Assembly (NCBI GenBank): GCA_022448265.1
Contig: JAKVCC010000012.1
Coordinates: 62,001-126,000 of the forward strand
Length of the DNA: 64,000 nucleotides
From: Pirellulales bacterium
GTDB lineage: Bacteria; Planctomycetota; Planctomycetia; Pirellulales; Lacipirellulaceae
Direction: 5' to 3'
Shown here: positions 50,781-59,741 of the stretch, piece by piece
Layout of the letters: each line of letters opens with the position of its first letter
How positions within the stretch are numbered: the first letter of the stretch is position 1
The notes under the pieces: generated by a model
The model's input: the letters and a program-made list of their open reading frames with translations, nothing else
Database searches by the model: none
Told to the model about the DNA's origin: nothing
Program-made: the position numbers and the translations under genes

Positions 50781-52400
50781 TTCCTGTTCTGCGGCGAGGG
50801 TCCACTTTCCCTCGTCCATTTTTTCGGCGACCGCCGGAAAATGTTGTGACATTTCCGTGAGCGGAATCAGGCCCATTTGGTGCAGCATCGGATACACAAT
50901 GATCTTGCCGGCAAGCGTGCGCTCTTTAACGCACGTAATACCGTCGATCGCGCCTGCCATGCCGCTCACAGCGTCAACCGAGCTATTGGTATCCAGCTTA
51001 TCGGCCTCCAGCTTTCCGAGCACGATCCGCATGTCATCGATCGTCGACCCGCTGGTGCCAAACATAAACGCGCGCTGCTGAATGTAGTGGTCCAGGTTCA
51101 ACGCATGTCTGGTGGCGGCGGGAATCCCGGCAAAAATGTTGATGATGGCGTCTTCCTCAGCGTCCTCAATCGCGCTGGCTACCAGGGCCCCAAATGGGGC
51201 CATGAGAGCAAAATAAGTGAACTTTTCCTGGTGCGGATCATGTTGTGGATTCAGCAGTCGGAGCGCAACACCGTTGGCCTCGGCTAGCGGCCCTGCTTTC
51301 TTTCGCAGTGCATCGATGCGATTGTCGTCAAAATCAGTGCCAACAATGCTTAATCCTGACAAGCCCAGGCAGATGCTGCGAATGACATGCATCTGGCCCA
51401 TTGGGCCGGCCGCGCCCACGACCAATACTTTGTCGTCGGGGCGAATTGCACCATCGGTGGGGATCGTCTTGTAGGAATCAGCGGCTTGGTCGCCGACGGT
51501 TCCGATCCAGCGAGTCATGCCATAATGCACGCGGCCAACGCCTACCGAAACCAGTTCCCCAATCCGCTCACCACCGAGAACGATGTTGATGATTCCCTCC
51601 ACGGCAATTTTGTCGTTGAGGCGTTCAATGGTTTCCTTGTCGGAACCAAAATAGACAATGTCGTCAAAGCTCTCGTCCGGCAAACCGGCCACTTTGTCCG
51701 GAGAAACGTGCAAGATTTCCGCTGGTTCGCCTTCCGGTGCGCTGCACGCCTGGAGCCCAACAGCCTGGCGCTGGTCAGCAACGACTACGAGAGTTTTGCC
51801 CCCGGCTTTGAGCCGTTTGCGTTCCTTATTGACATATGAGTCTTCCACACAAGCCCATGGTTCGACCAACGCCACGGCCGAGGCGCTTTTCTCTTCGCCG
51901 GCGGGAATCAAGAACCGCTCGCCTGCGGCATCCATCACCACGCGCTCATCGAGCAGCGTATACTCCTGCAGTCCGCCGTCGAAATTGTAGCCGAAGGCAG
52001 CATTAGACCCTGTCGTTGGTAGGCCTCGATAATCGGTTTGCACTAGGCAGCGTTCACCAACCTTGTGATGTTGGACCTGCCCGCCAATGGCCACGATCCG
52101 CCCAACGACCTCATGGCCAGGGACCACGGGCTTGTTACCTGGCACGTAGCTCCGCATGTCGGCGAGTATTTCGCGGTCGATGCCGGCAATGACGTCGCTC
52201 TTGCGCGGATGGGAGTCAAATTGTTTCAATAGTTTTAAGTCTGAGAAGCAGAGGCCAACTGCTTCGACCTTGAGCAAGACCTCATGCGGACCGGGGGTTG
52301 GCACGGGTTTCGACGTGTTCAGTGTCAAACGATCGGGGCCGATCAATTGCACAGCGTGCTGTGTTGTTGGGAAATCGCTCATAGCGAGGGTCTTGTCCAT
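50763..52400 (-). CDS. Oversized medium-chain dehydrogenase with two Rossmann-like regions
   Basis: The protein has 545 residues, against about 350 for usual members of the zinc alcohol-dehydrogenase superfamily; an ATG at 52382 is an alternative start. The GroES-like part has Cys51 (VGLCFSDLK), His96-Glu97 (PVVPGHEVVGRIVAIG) and Glu180 (VEPWACVED) as likely catalytic-zinc ligands; the structural four-cysteine lobe is missing. Residues about 200-300 form a first nucleotide-fold-like region without a glycine motif (GGKTLVVVADQRQAV, then GIINIVLGGERIGELVSVGV). Residues about 322-440 are a second, with the motif KVLVVGAAGPMGQMH. It resembles sorbitol/L-sorbose-phosphate reductase-type enzymes. 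The gene follows the aldolase fusion by 25 bases, so both probably act on one pathway. Confidence 0.85.
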   Translation of the reverse strand: MDKTLAMSDFPTTQHAVQLIGPDRLTLNTSKPVPTPGPHEVLLKVEAVGLCFSDLKLLKQFDSHPRKSDVIAGIDREILADMRSYVPGNKPVVPGHEVVGRIVAIGGQVQHHKVGERCLVQTDYRGLPTTGSNAAFGYNFDGGLQEYTLLDERVVMDAAGERFLIPAGEEKSASAVALVEPWACVEDSYVNKERKRLKAGGKTLVVVADQRQAVGLQACSAPEGEPAEILHVSPDKVAGLPDESFDDIVYFGSDKETIERLNDKIAVEGIINIVLGGERIGELVSVGVGRVHYGMTRWIGTVGDQAADSYKTIPTDGAIRPDDKVLVVGAAGPMGQMHVIRSICLGLSGLSIVGTDFDDNRIDALRKKAGPLAEANGVALRLLNPQHDPHQEKFTYFALMAPFGALVASAIEDAEEDAIINIFAGIPAATRHALNLDHYIQQRAFMFGTSGSTIDDMRIVLGKLEADKLDTNSSVDAVSGMAGAIDGITCVKERTLAGKIIVYPMLHQMGLIPLTEMSQHFPAVAEKMDEGKWTLAAEQELLGAG

Positions 52401-52425
52401 GGGAAAGGGAGCACGGAAAACGAAT

Positions 52426-54489
52426 CTACCTCAGCATCTCTTGGCCGCCTGTTACGGGTACGGCCTGACCAGTTTCATAAATCTGATCGATCACGTAAAG
52501 GATTGCCGTGATGACGTCTTGGGACTGGCAGCCGCGCCCCATGGGCACCTTCTCTTCATAAAAATGGCGTACGTCGTTCACGGTTGCCGCGCCTGGCACC
52601 TTGCCTGCACGTAGATACTGCACAAATAAGCCCTTCTCAGGGTCTGACCAAAGCGGCCCGTCAAAGAAATTTCCTGGGCAGATGGAGTTGACTTTGATGC
52701 CATCCTCAATCAATTCCAGTGCGAACGACTGCGTCAGTCCGATACCACCAAACTTGCTGCCGGCATAGGCAAAGTTCTTTTTTGATCCGACCAGGCCCGA
52801 CTTGGAATTGATTTGTATGATGTCGCTTCGATACGCGCGATTCGCCTGGTGCTGGATTGCCATCACAGGGGCAAATTGCTGGACGCACAGGTAGTATCCC
52901 TTGTAGTTGACATTCGTGACAAAATCAAAGTCTTTTTCTGGTTGCGTTTTAACCGACTCCGCACGCAGGACTCCGGCGTTGGCAACCAGCACGTCCACGC
53001 CGCCGTAAATTCTTACCACCAGATCCAGAAGTGAGCGAATCGATTTGCTGCAGCCAACTTCGCAAGGTAAACCCACAGCGCGGTCATTGCCGTATCGTTC
53101 CGATAATTGCTTGGCCGCCGCGACGGCGCCCTCTTCGTTAATGTCGGCCAGCACCAAGTGGGCACCTTCAGCAGCGAGGCCCTTCGCGATCTCCAGGCCA
53201 AAACCTTGGGCGGCTCCCGTCACTACGGCAATCTTGTCCTTCACTCGTCCCTGGGCGCCGCTTTTGGATGCGGCCACTTTTTTCCGATAGGCCTCCACTT
53301 CCCAGTCTTCGATAAACTTCCGGTCGCGATTTTCAAGATAGTTGATGCCTCCCAGCCGCGCCGCTCCCGCCATGACCTTCATGGCATCGTGGTATACCAG
53401 CCGCGAGGTAGTCGCCTGGCCCAAGTTGTCGCCGATGGCAAACACGCCGATCCCCTTTACAAGGACAATCTTCGCCGGAAAGCCCGTGTCGCGCGCGTGT
53501 TGTTCGACTGATGCCTTCAGCCGTGTGACCAGCGCGTCTTGATCTTCGCCCTCCTCCGCCTCAAACCAGAGGGGAAAACTGTTGCAGTACACGATCTGGT
53601 CGGGGGTCATAGGCCCAGCACACGCGGCCGTTTTTCCGGCTGCAGTTCCCACGATTCCCCGTGCGACGTCCGAGTCGTCAAGGGTCACAACTTTCAAAGT
53701 TGGTTTACCCTCCTCCGCTAGCAATCCTCGTAGAGCAGGTGCGATGATTCGGACAAGACGCTCGCTGTCGTCTAAAACTGTTGGACTTCCAAAGGATGTC
53801 GTCTGCCATGCGTCACCCAAGCGGGCCTCAATTTTCCGCAGGACATCTTCGGTGCCAGAGCGAATGGTGTCTGGATCGTTGCCCGCCACGATCAGGCCGT
53901 GATTGGCCATTAGAATTGCTTTGAGAGGCACATCGGCTTTGGTGGAGGCGTGCTGCTCAAGGCAATACTTCAACTTCTGGGCCAGCGTGAAACCTGGATC
54001 GACATAAGGCAGCCAGAGTACTTCGTCGCCAAAAATTTCCTTGGCCAACGTTTGCCCAGCGGTGTGGCAAGTGAGCGTATTGACGATGGTGGCATGGCTG
54101 TGCACCACGTAGGTTTCTGGAAGGATATGGTGCAGCAACACTTCTACCGAGGGACGCTGATTCTTTTCTGGCTCGCAGCGAGCCGTTAAAATGGCGGCCT
54201 TGTAACGAGCTTCGCGCAGCTCGGCATTTGCTTCGGGTGGTGCCGCAACCAATTGGTCAAGCTGCCGGCGGTCCATCTGCAAGAAACCCTCCGGACCAAT
54301 CGTTGCCAGCGAGGTCCCGCTGGCTTTTACGTACAGTAAGTCACCGATCTTACACGAGGTGTTGCCTCCACCGGCGAGCACAATAGATGGATCGCTTCCG
54401 TAAAAACGCGACATCTTTGTGATCACCTCGATCTGGCTGTCGGCCACATCAAACTTCGGCCATCCTTGTTTGGTTTGCCCTTGGTGCAA
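52426..54489 (-). CDS. Bifunctional class II aldolase/short-chain dehydrogenase
   Basis: The protein has 687 residues from a TTG at 54489, preceded by GAGGAG; a TTG at 54540 would overlap the previous gene by 41 bases. The N-terminal half is a class II aldolase/adducin domain: SIVLAGGGNTSCKIGDLLYV, ASGTSLATIGPEGFLQMDR, and LPETYVVHSHATIVNTLTCH with the metal-binding His-x-His. The C-terminal half is a short-chain dehydrogenase: KIAVVTGAAQGFGLEIAKG (nucleotide site), VLVANAGVLRAES (NAG), a Ser in QINSKSGLVGSK and the Y-x3-K in FAYAGSKFGGIG. The layout is that of RhaEW-type rhamnulose-phosphate aldolase/lactaldehyde dehydrogenases and related planctomycete proteins. One chain would cleave a ketose and oxidise or reduce a product. 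The substrate is not shown. Confidence 0.92.
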   Translation of the reverse strand: MHQGQTKQGWPKFDVADSQIEVITKMSRFYGSDPSIVLAGGGNTSCKIGDLLYVKASGTSLATIGPEGFLQMDRRQLDQLVAAPPEANAELREARYKAAILTARCEPEKNQRPSVEVLLHHILPETYVVHSHATIVNTLTCHTAGQTLAKEIFGDEVLWLPYVDPGFTLAQKLKYCLEQHASTKADVPLKAILMANHGLIVAGNDPDTIRSGTEDVLRKIEARLGDAWQTTSFGSPTVLDDSERLVRIIAPALRGLLAEEGKPTLKVVTLDDSDVARGIVGTAAGKTAACAGPMTPDQIVYCNSFPLWFEAEEGEDQDALVTRLKASVEQHARDTGFPAKIVLVKGIGVFAIGDNLGQATTSRLVYHDAMKVMAGAARLGGINYLENRDRKFIEDWEVEAYRKKVAASKSGAQGRVKDKIAVVTGAAQGFGLEIAKGLAAEGAHLVLADINEEGAVAAAKQLSERYGNDRAVGLPCEVGCSKSIRSLLDLVVRIYGGVDVLVANAGVLRAESVKTQPEKDFDFVTNVNYKGYYLCVQQFAPVMAIQHQANRAYRSDIIQINSKSGLVGSKKNFAYAGSKFGGIGLTQSFALELIEDGIKVNSICPGNFFDGPLWSDPEKGLFVQYLRAGKVPGAATVNDVRHFYEEKVPMGRGCQSQDVITAILYVIDQIYETGQAVPVTGGQEMLR

Positions 54490-54499
54490 AGCTTGCTCC

Positions 54500-55798
54500 T
54501 CATCTGGAAATGTTGGTATCGTTTGCCTGGAAGCGGCCAATCACAGCCGCACCGATTGCCGCCAGGCTGACGATCCTCTCGTCGGCGGATGCATACTGCG
54601 GATTCAGTCTTCCGGTATTGTCGACATAACCGCATTCTCCGTGTAGCGTGAGGAACTGGTGCGCCACGACAACGCAAACGCCCTCCCAAAAGATTGCCTG
54701 CAGGTCGGTCGGCACGGGGCCGTCGCTGCAGGCTGGCGTTAGCGGGATCAGGTCGAGTGTGTTGTGTTCGGTGCCCGCTGTCAGCACGATGCCAGCGGCA
54801 CGCATTTTCGTTACATACTCGCGCGCGACCGCAACCCGATTGCGCGGGAGAATCCACTCGGCCGCATGCACATCGCAACTCTGCAGTGTGTCGATTAGGC
54901 GATCGACATCTTCCTCAAAAGGGCAAACTGGAGATGCACCGTCAGCCAGCGTGGGATAGCACGGGATGCCGCCGAGTTCCAGTATCAGACGTTTTGCCTC
55001 GTCAAAGCTCAAATAAGCCTCTTCGACGAAGGCCGGCTTGCCGGCTTTCATCAGATGCGACCGAATATCGTTTTGCATGCCGACTTCGTCATCGGGGCCT
55101 GTTGCTTTGGATTTTGCGCCCAGTATTTTTTCAAGTCGCTCGAGCTGCTCTTCCGCCGGCACATGGTCACAGAAGAATTCCTGAAAGGCCTGTGAGGCAT
55201 GCCGCTCCTGCAGGTACACGGTTTTCCGCGACGAGCCATGACGCCGAACCACCCCGTCCACTGTGCTGTCTTCGTCAATTTTCGTTTCAAGACCCCGCTC
55301 ACTGAAGGTGGAACCCATCCGGGCAATCACCTGGCGCATTCGCTCCCGGTCGTTGTGGCGAATCACAGTGAGCAGGCGGCTGGCCTCGTCGGTCATTCGT
55401 CCGAATCGCGTAATGCCCTTGCCGCAGATGTAAGTTTTGCCGGGGTTGCCTGGATCGTTGACCCTGATGCCCGCATTTCGCAGGTCGTCCTGCATGGCAA
55501 TGATTTCCAGTCCGAAGAGCGGAAATATATTTTTTTCGCTCGCCCGCCGCACAAATTCTGCGTAGACGTGGTAGTCGTAATAATTGCTGACTCCCAGGAC
55601 GCAAATGTCCTGTTGGCTAGCCAAATGGATTGCTTGCTCGACTGTCTGGAACGCTGAGAAATTGGGTGGCAAGTGTACGTGCGCATTCACCGGAAGCGGG
55701 GCCGTGGGCCCAAACCCCCTTTCCGCCAGACCGCGGATTTCCGCGGGAGTGCCAAGGTCTTGCAGGGCGGCTAGCGCTTGATCAACTTGATTGTCCAT
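54500..55798 (-). CDS. PHP-domain metal-dependent hydrolase-like protein
   Basis: The protein has 432 residues without a signal peptide. The PHP-type motifs are visible in order: VNAHVHLPPNFSAF (His-x-His, about 38-51), ICVLGVSNYYDYHVYAEFVR, FPLFGLEIIAM (Gly-x-Glu), then LLTVIRHNDRERMRQVIAR and, near the end, IVLTAGTEHNTLDLIPL. These normally bind two or three metal ions and hydrolyse phosphoesters. A 170-residue insertion (about 160-330) sets it apart from short PHP phosphatases. The gene stands between E3 and the aldolase fusion, with 21 and 10 bases between coding regions, so it belongs to the same transcript. A phosphatase or lactonase-like step in sugar breakdown is inferred; nothing shows which. 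Confidence 0.8.
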   Translation of the reverse strand: MDNQVDQALAALQDLGTPAEIRGLAERGFGPTAPLPVNAHVHLPPNFSAFQTVEQAIHLASQQDICVLGVSNYYDYHVYAEFVRRASEKNIFPLFGLEIIAMQDDLRNAGIRVNDPGNPGKTYICGKGITRFGRMTDEASRLLTVIRHNDRERMRQVIARMGSTFSERGLETKIDEDSTVDGVVRRHGSSRKTVYLQERHASQAFQEFFCDHVPAEEQLERLEKILGAKSKATGPDDEVGMQNDIRSHLMKAGKPAFVEEAYLSFDEAKRLILELGGIPCYPTLADGASPVCPFEEDVDRLIDTLQSCDVHAAEWILPRNRVAVAREYVTKMRAAGIVLTAGTEHNTLDLIPLTPACSDGPVPTDLQAIFWEGVCVVVAHQFLTLHGECGYVDNTGRLNPQYASADERIVSLAAIGAAVIGRFQANDTNISR

Positions 55799-55819
55799 AC
55801 TGCGGGTTTTCCTGGCTTC

Positions 55820-57244
55820 CTAAGTGACCTCGGCGACCACAGGAATGATCTTCCGTGGCGGAAGATGTAAACCCAACCCGAGGGCATCCTCAGCCGCTTC
55901 TTTAATGGCTTCGCTAATCGTCGGATGTGCCCATACGGTTTCGGCGACGTCGGTCATCGAGACATTTTGCTGCAAAAGGCTCGTTACCGCAGCGATACAC
56001 TCAGTCGCATTGTGCCCAATCATGTGCGCGCCAAGCAACTGGCCGGTCTCGCGGTGACGAATCATTTTTGCGAAACCCTCAGTGTGTCTGGTAGCCATCG
56101 CCTTACCCAAATGGCCTAGTGGAAAACGGCCAATCGAAACAGGCAGCTTTGCCGCGGTGGCCTCCTGTTGCGTCATCCCGACCGCAGCTACTTCAGGGTA
56201 CGTGTACACTGCCGAAGGGATGGCGGGTTGCCACGGCGCCGGTTTGCCCAAAGCGTTTTCGGCCGCGGCCACGCCCTGGGCCGATGCTGCATGGGCCAAC
56301 ATGCTTATGCCATTGGAGTCGCCCACACAGTAATGGTTGGGCACGCTGGTTTCGAGTTGTTCGTTCACGCTGACAAAGCCGCGCCCGTCGGCCGAGATGC
56401 CCGTCTTCGCCAGATCGAGATTTTGCGTATTGGGCGTTCTGCCTGTGGCCACCAAGACACGATCGAAGGCAAGGTGTTCGCCGGAGGAAAGTCGCACCTG
56501 GGCGCCGCCCGACACCAGGTGCAAGTCGTCAACCTTAGTGTTCAGGTAAGACTGAATGCCACGTCTCTGAAAAACTTTTAGCAGCTCTGCCCCCAGGTCT
56601 GTATCGAGCGTGGCTAGAAGCCCCGGCAGAAGTTCGACGATAGTCACTTCCACACCAAAGGTGTGCATCATGCACGCAAATTCACAGCCAATTACTCCGC
56701 CTCCGACAATCAGCAGGCGCTTTGGCAAGCTCGTCCAGTGTACGGCTTCATCGGAGGTGCACACAAACTCCGGGTCCGTCGGCCATCCTGGGATTCGAGC
56801 CGGCGCAGATCCCGTAGCCAGAATCACTTGGTCGCCAGTCACAATTTGAGGCGCGCCACTTTCTCCGCGTACAACCAATCGTCCTGGCCCATCAAGGGTA
56901 GCCAGTCCTTGCAGTTGGGTAACCGCTCGCCCCTTCAAGAGGCTAGCGATGCCTCCGCGAAGCTGGCCGATAGTGCGATCCTTGTGCGCAGCAACATTTT
57001 TCCAGTCGAAGGATGCTTCACCTGGCAGAGTGACCCCCCACTTTTCAGCATTGCGGACCAGATGCAGCGTCTCTGCCGAAGAGAGCAAGGCCTTTGACGG
57101 GATGCAACCGTAATTGAGGCATGTGCCGCCCAAATGGTGTTTCTCGACGATGGCGACGCGGGCGCCCAGCTGCGCACCCTTAAGTGCGGCGACGTAACCG
57201 CCTGGACCTGCCCCGACCACTAATAAGTCATAATGTTGTGACAT
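55820..57244 (-). CDS. lpdA: Dihydrolipoamide dehydrogenase (E3)
   Basis: E3 reoxidises the dihydrolipoyl groups of E2 using FAD and NAD. The protein has 474 residues. The N-terminal FAD site is YDLLVVGAGPGGYVAALKGA. The redox disulfide lies in GGTCLNYGCIPSKALL (Cys42, Cys47). The NAD site is RLLIVGGGVIGCEFACMMHT. The second FAD motif is RTPNTQNLDL with NHYCVGDSNGISMLAHAASA, and the C-terminal dimerisation motif is WAHPTISEAIKEAAEDA, with His and Glu as active-site base and partner. The ATG directly follows the E2 stop (TAG-ATG), so E2 and E3 are translationally coupled. The set serves the complex that uses the E1 encoded divergently at 59742. Confidence 0.96.
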   Translation of the reverse strand: MSQHYDLLVVGAGPGGYVAALKGAQLGARVAIVEKHHLGGTCLNYGCIPSKALLSSAETLHLVRNAEKWGVTLPGEASFDWKNVAAHKDRTIGQLRGGIASLLKGRAVTQLQGLATLDGPGRLVVRGESGAPQIVTGDQVILATGSAPARIPGWPTDPEFVCTSDEAVHWTSLPKRLLIVGGGVIGCEFACMMHTFGVEVTIVELLPGLLATLDTDLGAELLKVFQRRGIQSYLNTKVDDLHLVSGGAQVRLSSGEHLAFDRVLVATGRTPNTQNLDLAKTGISADGRGFVSVNEQLETSVPNHYCVGDSNGISMLAHAASAQGVAAAENALGKPAPWQPAIPSAVYTYPEVAAVGMTQQEATAAKLPVSIGRFPLGHLGKAMATRHTEGFAKMIRHRETGQLLGAHMIGHNATECIAAVTSLLQQNVSMTDVAETVWAHPTISEAIKEAAEDALGLGLHLPPRKIIPVVAEVT

Positions 57245-58783
57245 CTAATCCAATTCCGCGGCGGGATTCTCCAGTAGCTCTTTTAATCGGCCGACAAATT
57301 TAGCGGCTAGCAATCCGTCTATTACGCGATGGTCAGCGCTCAAGGTCATGGTCATTACTCGCCCCAGGCTGAGCGCACCATCTTCGACGATTGCGGTCTC
57401 GCGGATGGCGCTCACGGCCAGGATGCCCGACTCGGGTGGATTGATGATCGCGCTGAATTCATCAACACCAAACATGCCCAGATTGCTGATCGTGAAATTG
57501 CCTTTGCCGAAGTTTTCCAATATTCCCTTGCGGCCCGCTTCGACTACCCGTTTCGACTCCTGGGCGAGTTGGGCCAGCGACAGAGTGTCGACACCCATCA
57601 CGACCGGCACCACCAGCCCATCGTCGATCCCCACAGCGATGCCGATATTAGCGTGGGGGAATTCAACAAGATCGTCTCCATCGATTTGACTCCGCACAGC
57701 CGGAAACTCTCGCATGGCCCGACCGACCGCTAGGACCACCAGATCATTCAGTGAGCACCCCGTGTGGGGTTTTTGTTCGCCGTAGAATTTTAGGAGCGGC
57801 GCCGCATTGATAGTTATCTGCAAGTAGAAGTGGGGGATAGTTTGCTTGGACTGCTGCAGGTTTGCACCAATGGCCCGACGCATTTTTGACATCGGCTTCC
57901 GCGTCTTGTTGCCAGCGGTGGATCCACTTCGCGCGGGTGCCGTCAAGATCGGATCCGATCTTGATGCGGCAGCAAGATCTCCTGAGAGGATGCGCCCGTT
58001 GGGACCGCTGCCAGCGACGACGTGCTGCAAATCAATGCCGTGCAGGGAAGCCTGTTTCCGCGCCGCCGGAGAAGCCTTGATGCGACCTGGCGCGCCGCCC
58101 GTGGTTGGGCCAGCCGAGATCGTGGTCGCCGTCGATCGCTCAGTCGGCGCGGCGACTTCAGCTGCAACGGTTTCCGTCGGGCCGGCGCTGAGACTCGCGA
58201 GATAGACGTCCGCCGCTACATCGTTGTCAGCCACCACCGCAATCACTTCCTTCACGGCAATTGGTTCGTCGACGGCAGCCACGATCCGCGCCAGGCGACC
58301 CGCTGTGGGCGACTCAAATTCCATTGTGGCCTTGTCTGTTTCGATCTCACACAAAATCTGTCCCACGTCGATGGACTCACCCGGTTTGACAAGCCACTCT
58401 AGAACGGTTCCCTCCTCCATCGTGTTGCCGGCCTGGGGCATGAGAATTGGAATTGCATCGCCGTCGTCAGAGTTTGCAGCCACATCGTTCACTTCGGGTT
58501 CCCTTTTGCAGTTAGTGGGAGTGGCGACCGAAGCGCTGGGCACTGCACTACGGAAGTCGACCTGGGCCAGCTTGGCCCCTACGGAGAGCGTTTGTCCAGG
58601 CGCAGCCAAGGCCTTGATCAGCACACCGGCCTCCCCGGCAGTCACGGCCACAACCGCTTCTTCAGTTTCAAGCTCGACCAGTTTTTGTCCGGCAGTAAAG
58701 GAGTCCCCGGGTGCGATCAACCAGTGAAGCACCGTTGCCGAATCAATGGCTTGCGCCGGTCGCGGGAGCTTAAGTGTTGCCAT
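57245..58783 (-). CDS. 2-oxoacid dehydrogenase E2 (dihydrolipoyl acyltransferase), two lipoyl domains
   Basis: E2 is the core of the dehydrogenase complex and transfers the acyl group to CoA. The protein has 512 residues from the ATG at 58783; the frame upstream adds 12 residues that are unlike E2. The first lipoyl-like domain (1-77) has VELETEEAVVAVTAGEAG where ETDKA is expected, so the lysine that carries lipoate is replaced by Glu42. The second lipoyl domain (112-185) has the normal EIETDKATMEF with Lys151. An E3-binding domain (KASPAARKQASLHGIDLQHV) and the catalytic domain (KMRRAIGANLQQSKQTIPHF, SADHRVIDGLLAAKFV with the His-x3-Asp site) follow. E3 is encoded without a gap downstream. 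The acyl specificity is unknown. Confidence 0.94.
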   Translation of the reverse strand: MATLKLPRPAQAIDSATVLHWLIAPGDSFTAGQKLVELETEEAVVAVTAGEAGVLIKALAAPGQTLSVGAKLAQVDFRSAVPSASVATPTNCKREPEVNDVAANSDDGDAIPILMPQAGNTMEEGTVLEWLVKPGESIDVGQILCEIETDKATMEFESPTAGRLARIVAAVDEPIAVKEVIAVVADNDVAADVYLASLSAGPTETVAAEVAAPTERSTATTISAGPTTGGAPGRIKASPAARKQASLHGIDLQHVVAGSGPNGRILSGDLAAASRSDPILTAPARSGSTAGNKTRKPMSKMRRAIGANLQQSKQTIPHFYLQITINAAPLLKFYGEQKPHTGCSLNDLVVLAVGRAMREFPAVRSQIDGDDLVEFPHANIGIAVGIDDGLVVPVVMGVDTLSLAQLAQESKRVVEAGRKGILENFGKGNFTISNLGMFGVDEFSAIINPPESGILAVSAIRETAIVEDGALSLGRVMTMTLSADHRVIDGLLAAKFVGRLKELLENPAAELD

Positions 58784-58820
58784 AGGTGTCCGAGCGACTG
58801 TCAAAGAGGGGACTTTCAAG

Positions 58821-58859
58821 CATTATTATATCTAAAATGTACAAAATAATGTCCATTAT
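58821..58859. promoter_or_regulatory. Candidate DeoR operator: three CATTAT-type half sites
   Basis: CATTATT (58821-58827), AATAATG (58845-58851) and CATTATG (58854-58860) are repeats of one half site. The second and third make a perfect inverted repeat, ATAATG-TC-CATTAT (58846-58859). The first and third are direct copies 33 bases apart, about three helical turns. They lie between the start codons of E2 (minus) and the DeoR gene (plus), where a regulator of both operons should act. No other AT-rich cluster of this kind was noticed nearby. Confidence 0.55.
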
Positions 58860-58931
58860 GTTGAATATTCTAACGTTATTGCTTACTCTTGTGTAGTATT
58901 GGCAATAATCCACGTCAACGCAAGGTCCTAA

Positions 58932-59720
58932 ATGAGCCAGGCCACCGTCAACCGTCGCCAGCGCATAATGGCGCAACTACTTGACAAGAAACAGGTTACT
59001 GTCAAGGAGTTGGCATCCGTGCTGGATGTATCGAACGCCACCGTGCGACGGGATCTGCGCGCGTTGGCCGATGAGCAGGGATTGAACCTCACCCATGGGG
59101 GTGCGTCGTTGTCGCAACAGCGCGACTACTCCTACCAGGCTAAGGCTTTACGTGCCACCGAGGCGAAAAGCGTCGTGGGCCGCTTGGCGGGCGGGCTTGT
59201 GCGGGACGGCGATCATATTTTTCTCGACTCGGGTACGACCTGTTCTGAGGTGGTTCCGCATCTAAAGCAAAAACACGACGTCACGGTGTTGGCCAATAGC
59301 GCACGGTTTGCACCTGAACTGGAAGGGACCAGTGCCCATCTGTTTATGATTGGCGGGGAGTATCGGCCTGCCCGGATGGACACGGTGGGGCCGATGGCGA
59401 TGGCCAGTCTCAATACGATACGCGGGTACATCGCATTTATCGGTACTGATGGGATCAACATGGAATTTGGGCCCTCAGCCAGCGACATCGAGAGTGCCCA
59501 CCTGCACCGACAGGTCGTGCAAAATGCCAGTGCTACAAATTTGCTGGTTGATCACAGCAAGTTTGGCAGTGCGTCGCTCTTTCAGATTGTTGATTGGTCT
59601 CAGATCGACCAGATCGTGACAGATCGGGCGCCCCCGACGGAGTGGGTCCAGTTTTTCAGTGAAAAGAAAATTGACGTGGTCTATCCCGCAGCGATCGACC
59701 CTGAAAAAAGTCATCCATAG
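58932..59720 (+). CDS. DeoR-family transcriptional regulator
   Basis: The protein has 262 residues, normal for the family. The N-terminal winged helix-turn-helix is RRQRIMAQLLDKKQVTVKEL followed by ASVLDVSNATVRRDLRALAD and LTHGGASL. The C-terminal sugar-phosphate-binding domain (SIS-like) has DGDHIFLDSGTTCSEVVPHL, VTVLANSARFAPEL, LFMIGGEYRPARMDTVGPMA and YIAFIGTDGINMEFGPSASD, then NLLVDHSKFGSASLFQIVD. Members of this family usually repress sugar genes and are relieved by a sugar phosphate or related effector. It precedes the E1 gene by 21 bases and faces the E2-E3-aldolase operon across 148 bases that contain repeated CATTAT sites, so it is the obvious local regulator of both. Confidence 0.94.
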   Translation: MSQATVNRRQRIMAQLLDKKQVTVKELASVLDVSNATVRRDLRALADEQGLNLTHGGASLSQQRDYSYQAKALRATEAKSVVGRLAGGLVRDGDHIFLDSGTTCSEVVPHLKQKHDVTVLANSARFAPELEGTSAHLFMIGGEYRPARMDTVGPMAMASLNTIRGYIAFIGTDGINMEFGPSASDIESAHLHRQVVQNASATNLLVDHSKFGSASLFQIVDWSQIDQIVTDRAPPTEWVQFFSEKKIDVVYPAAIDPEKSHP

Positions 59721-59741
59721 TTTTGTTTGGAGAGCCCTGTT

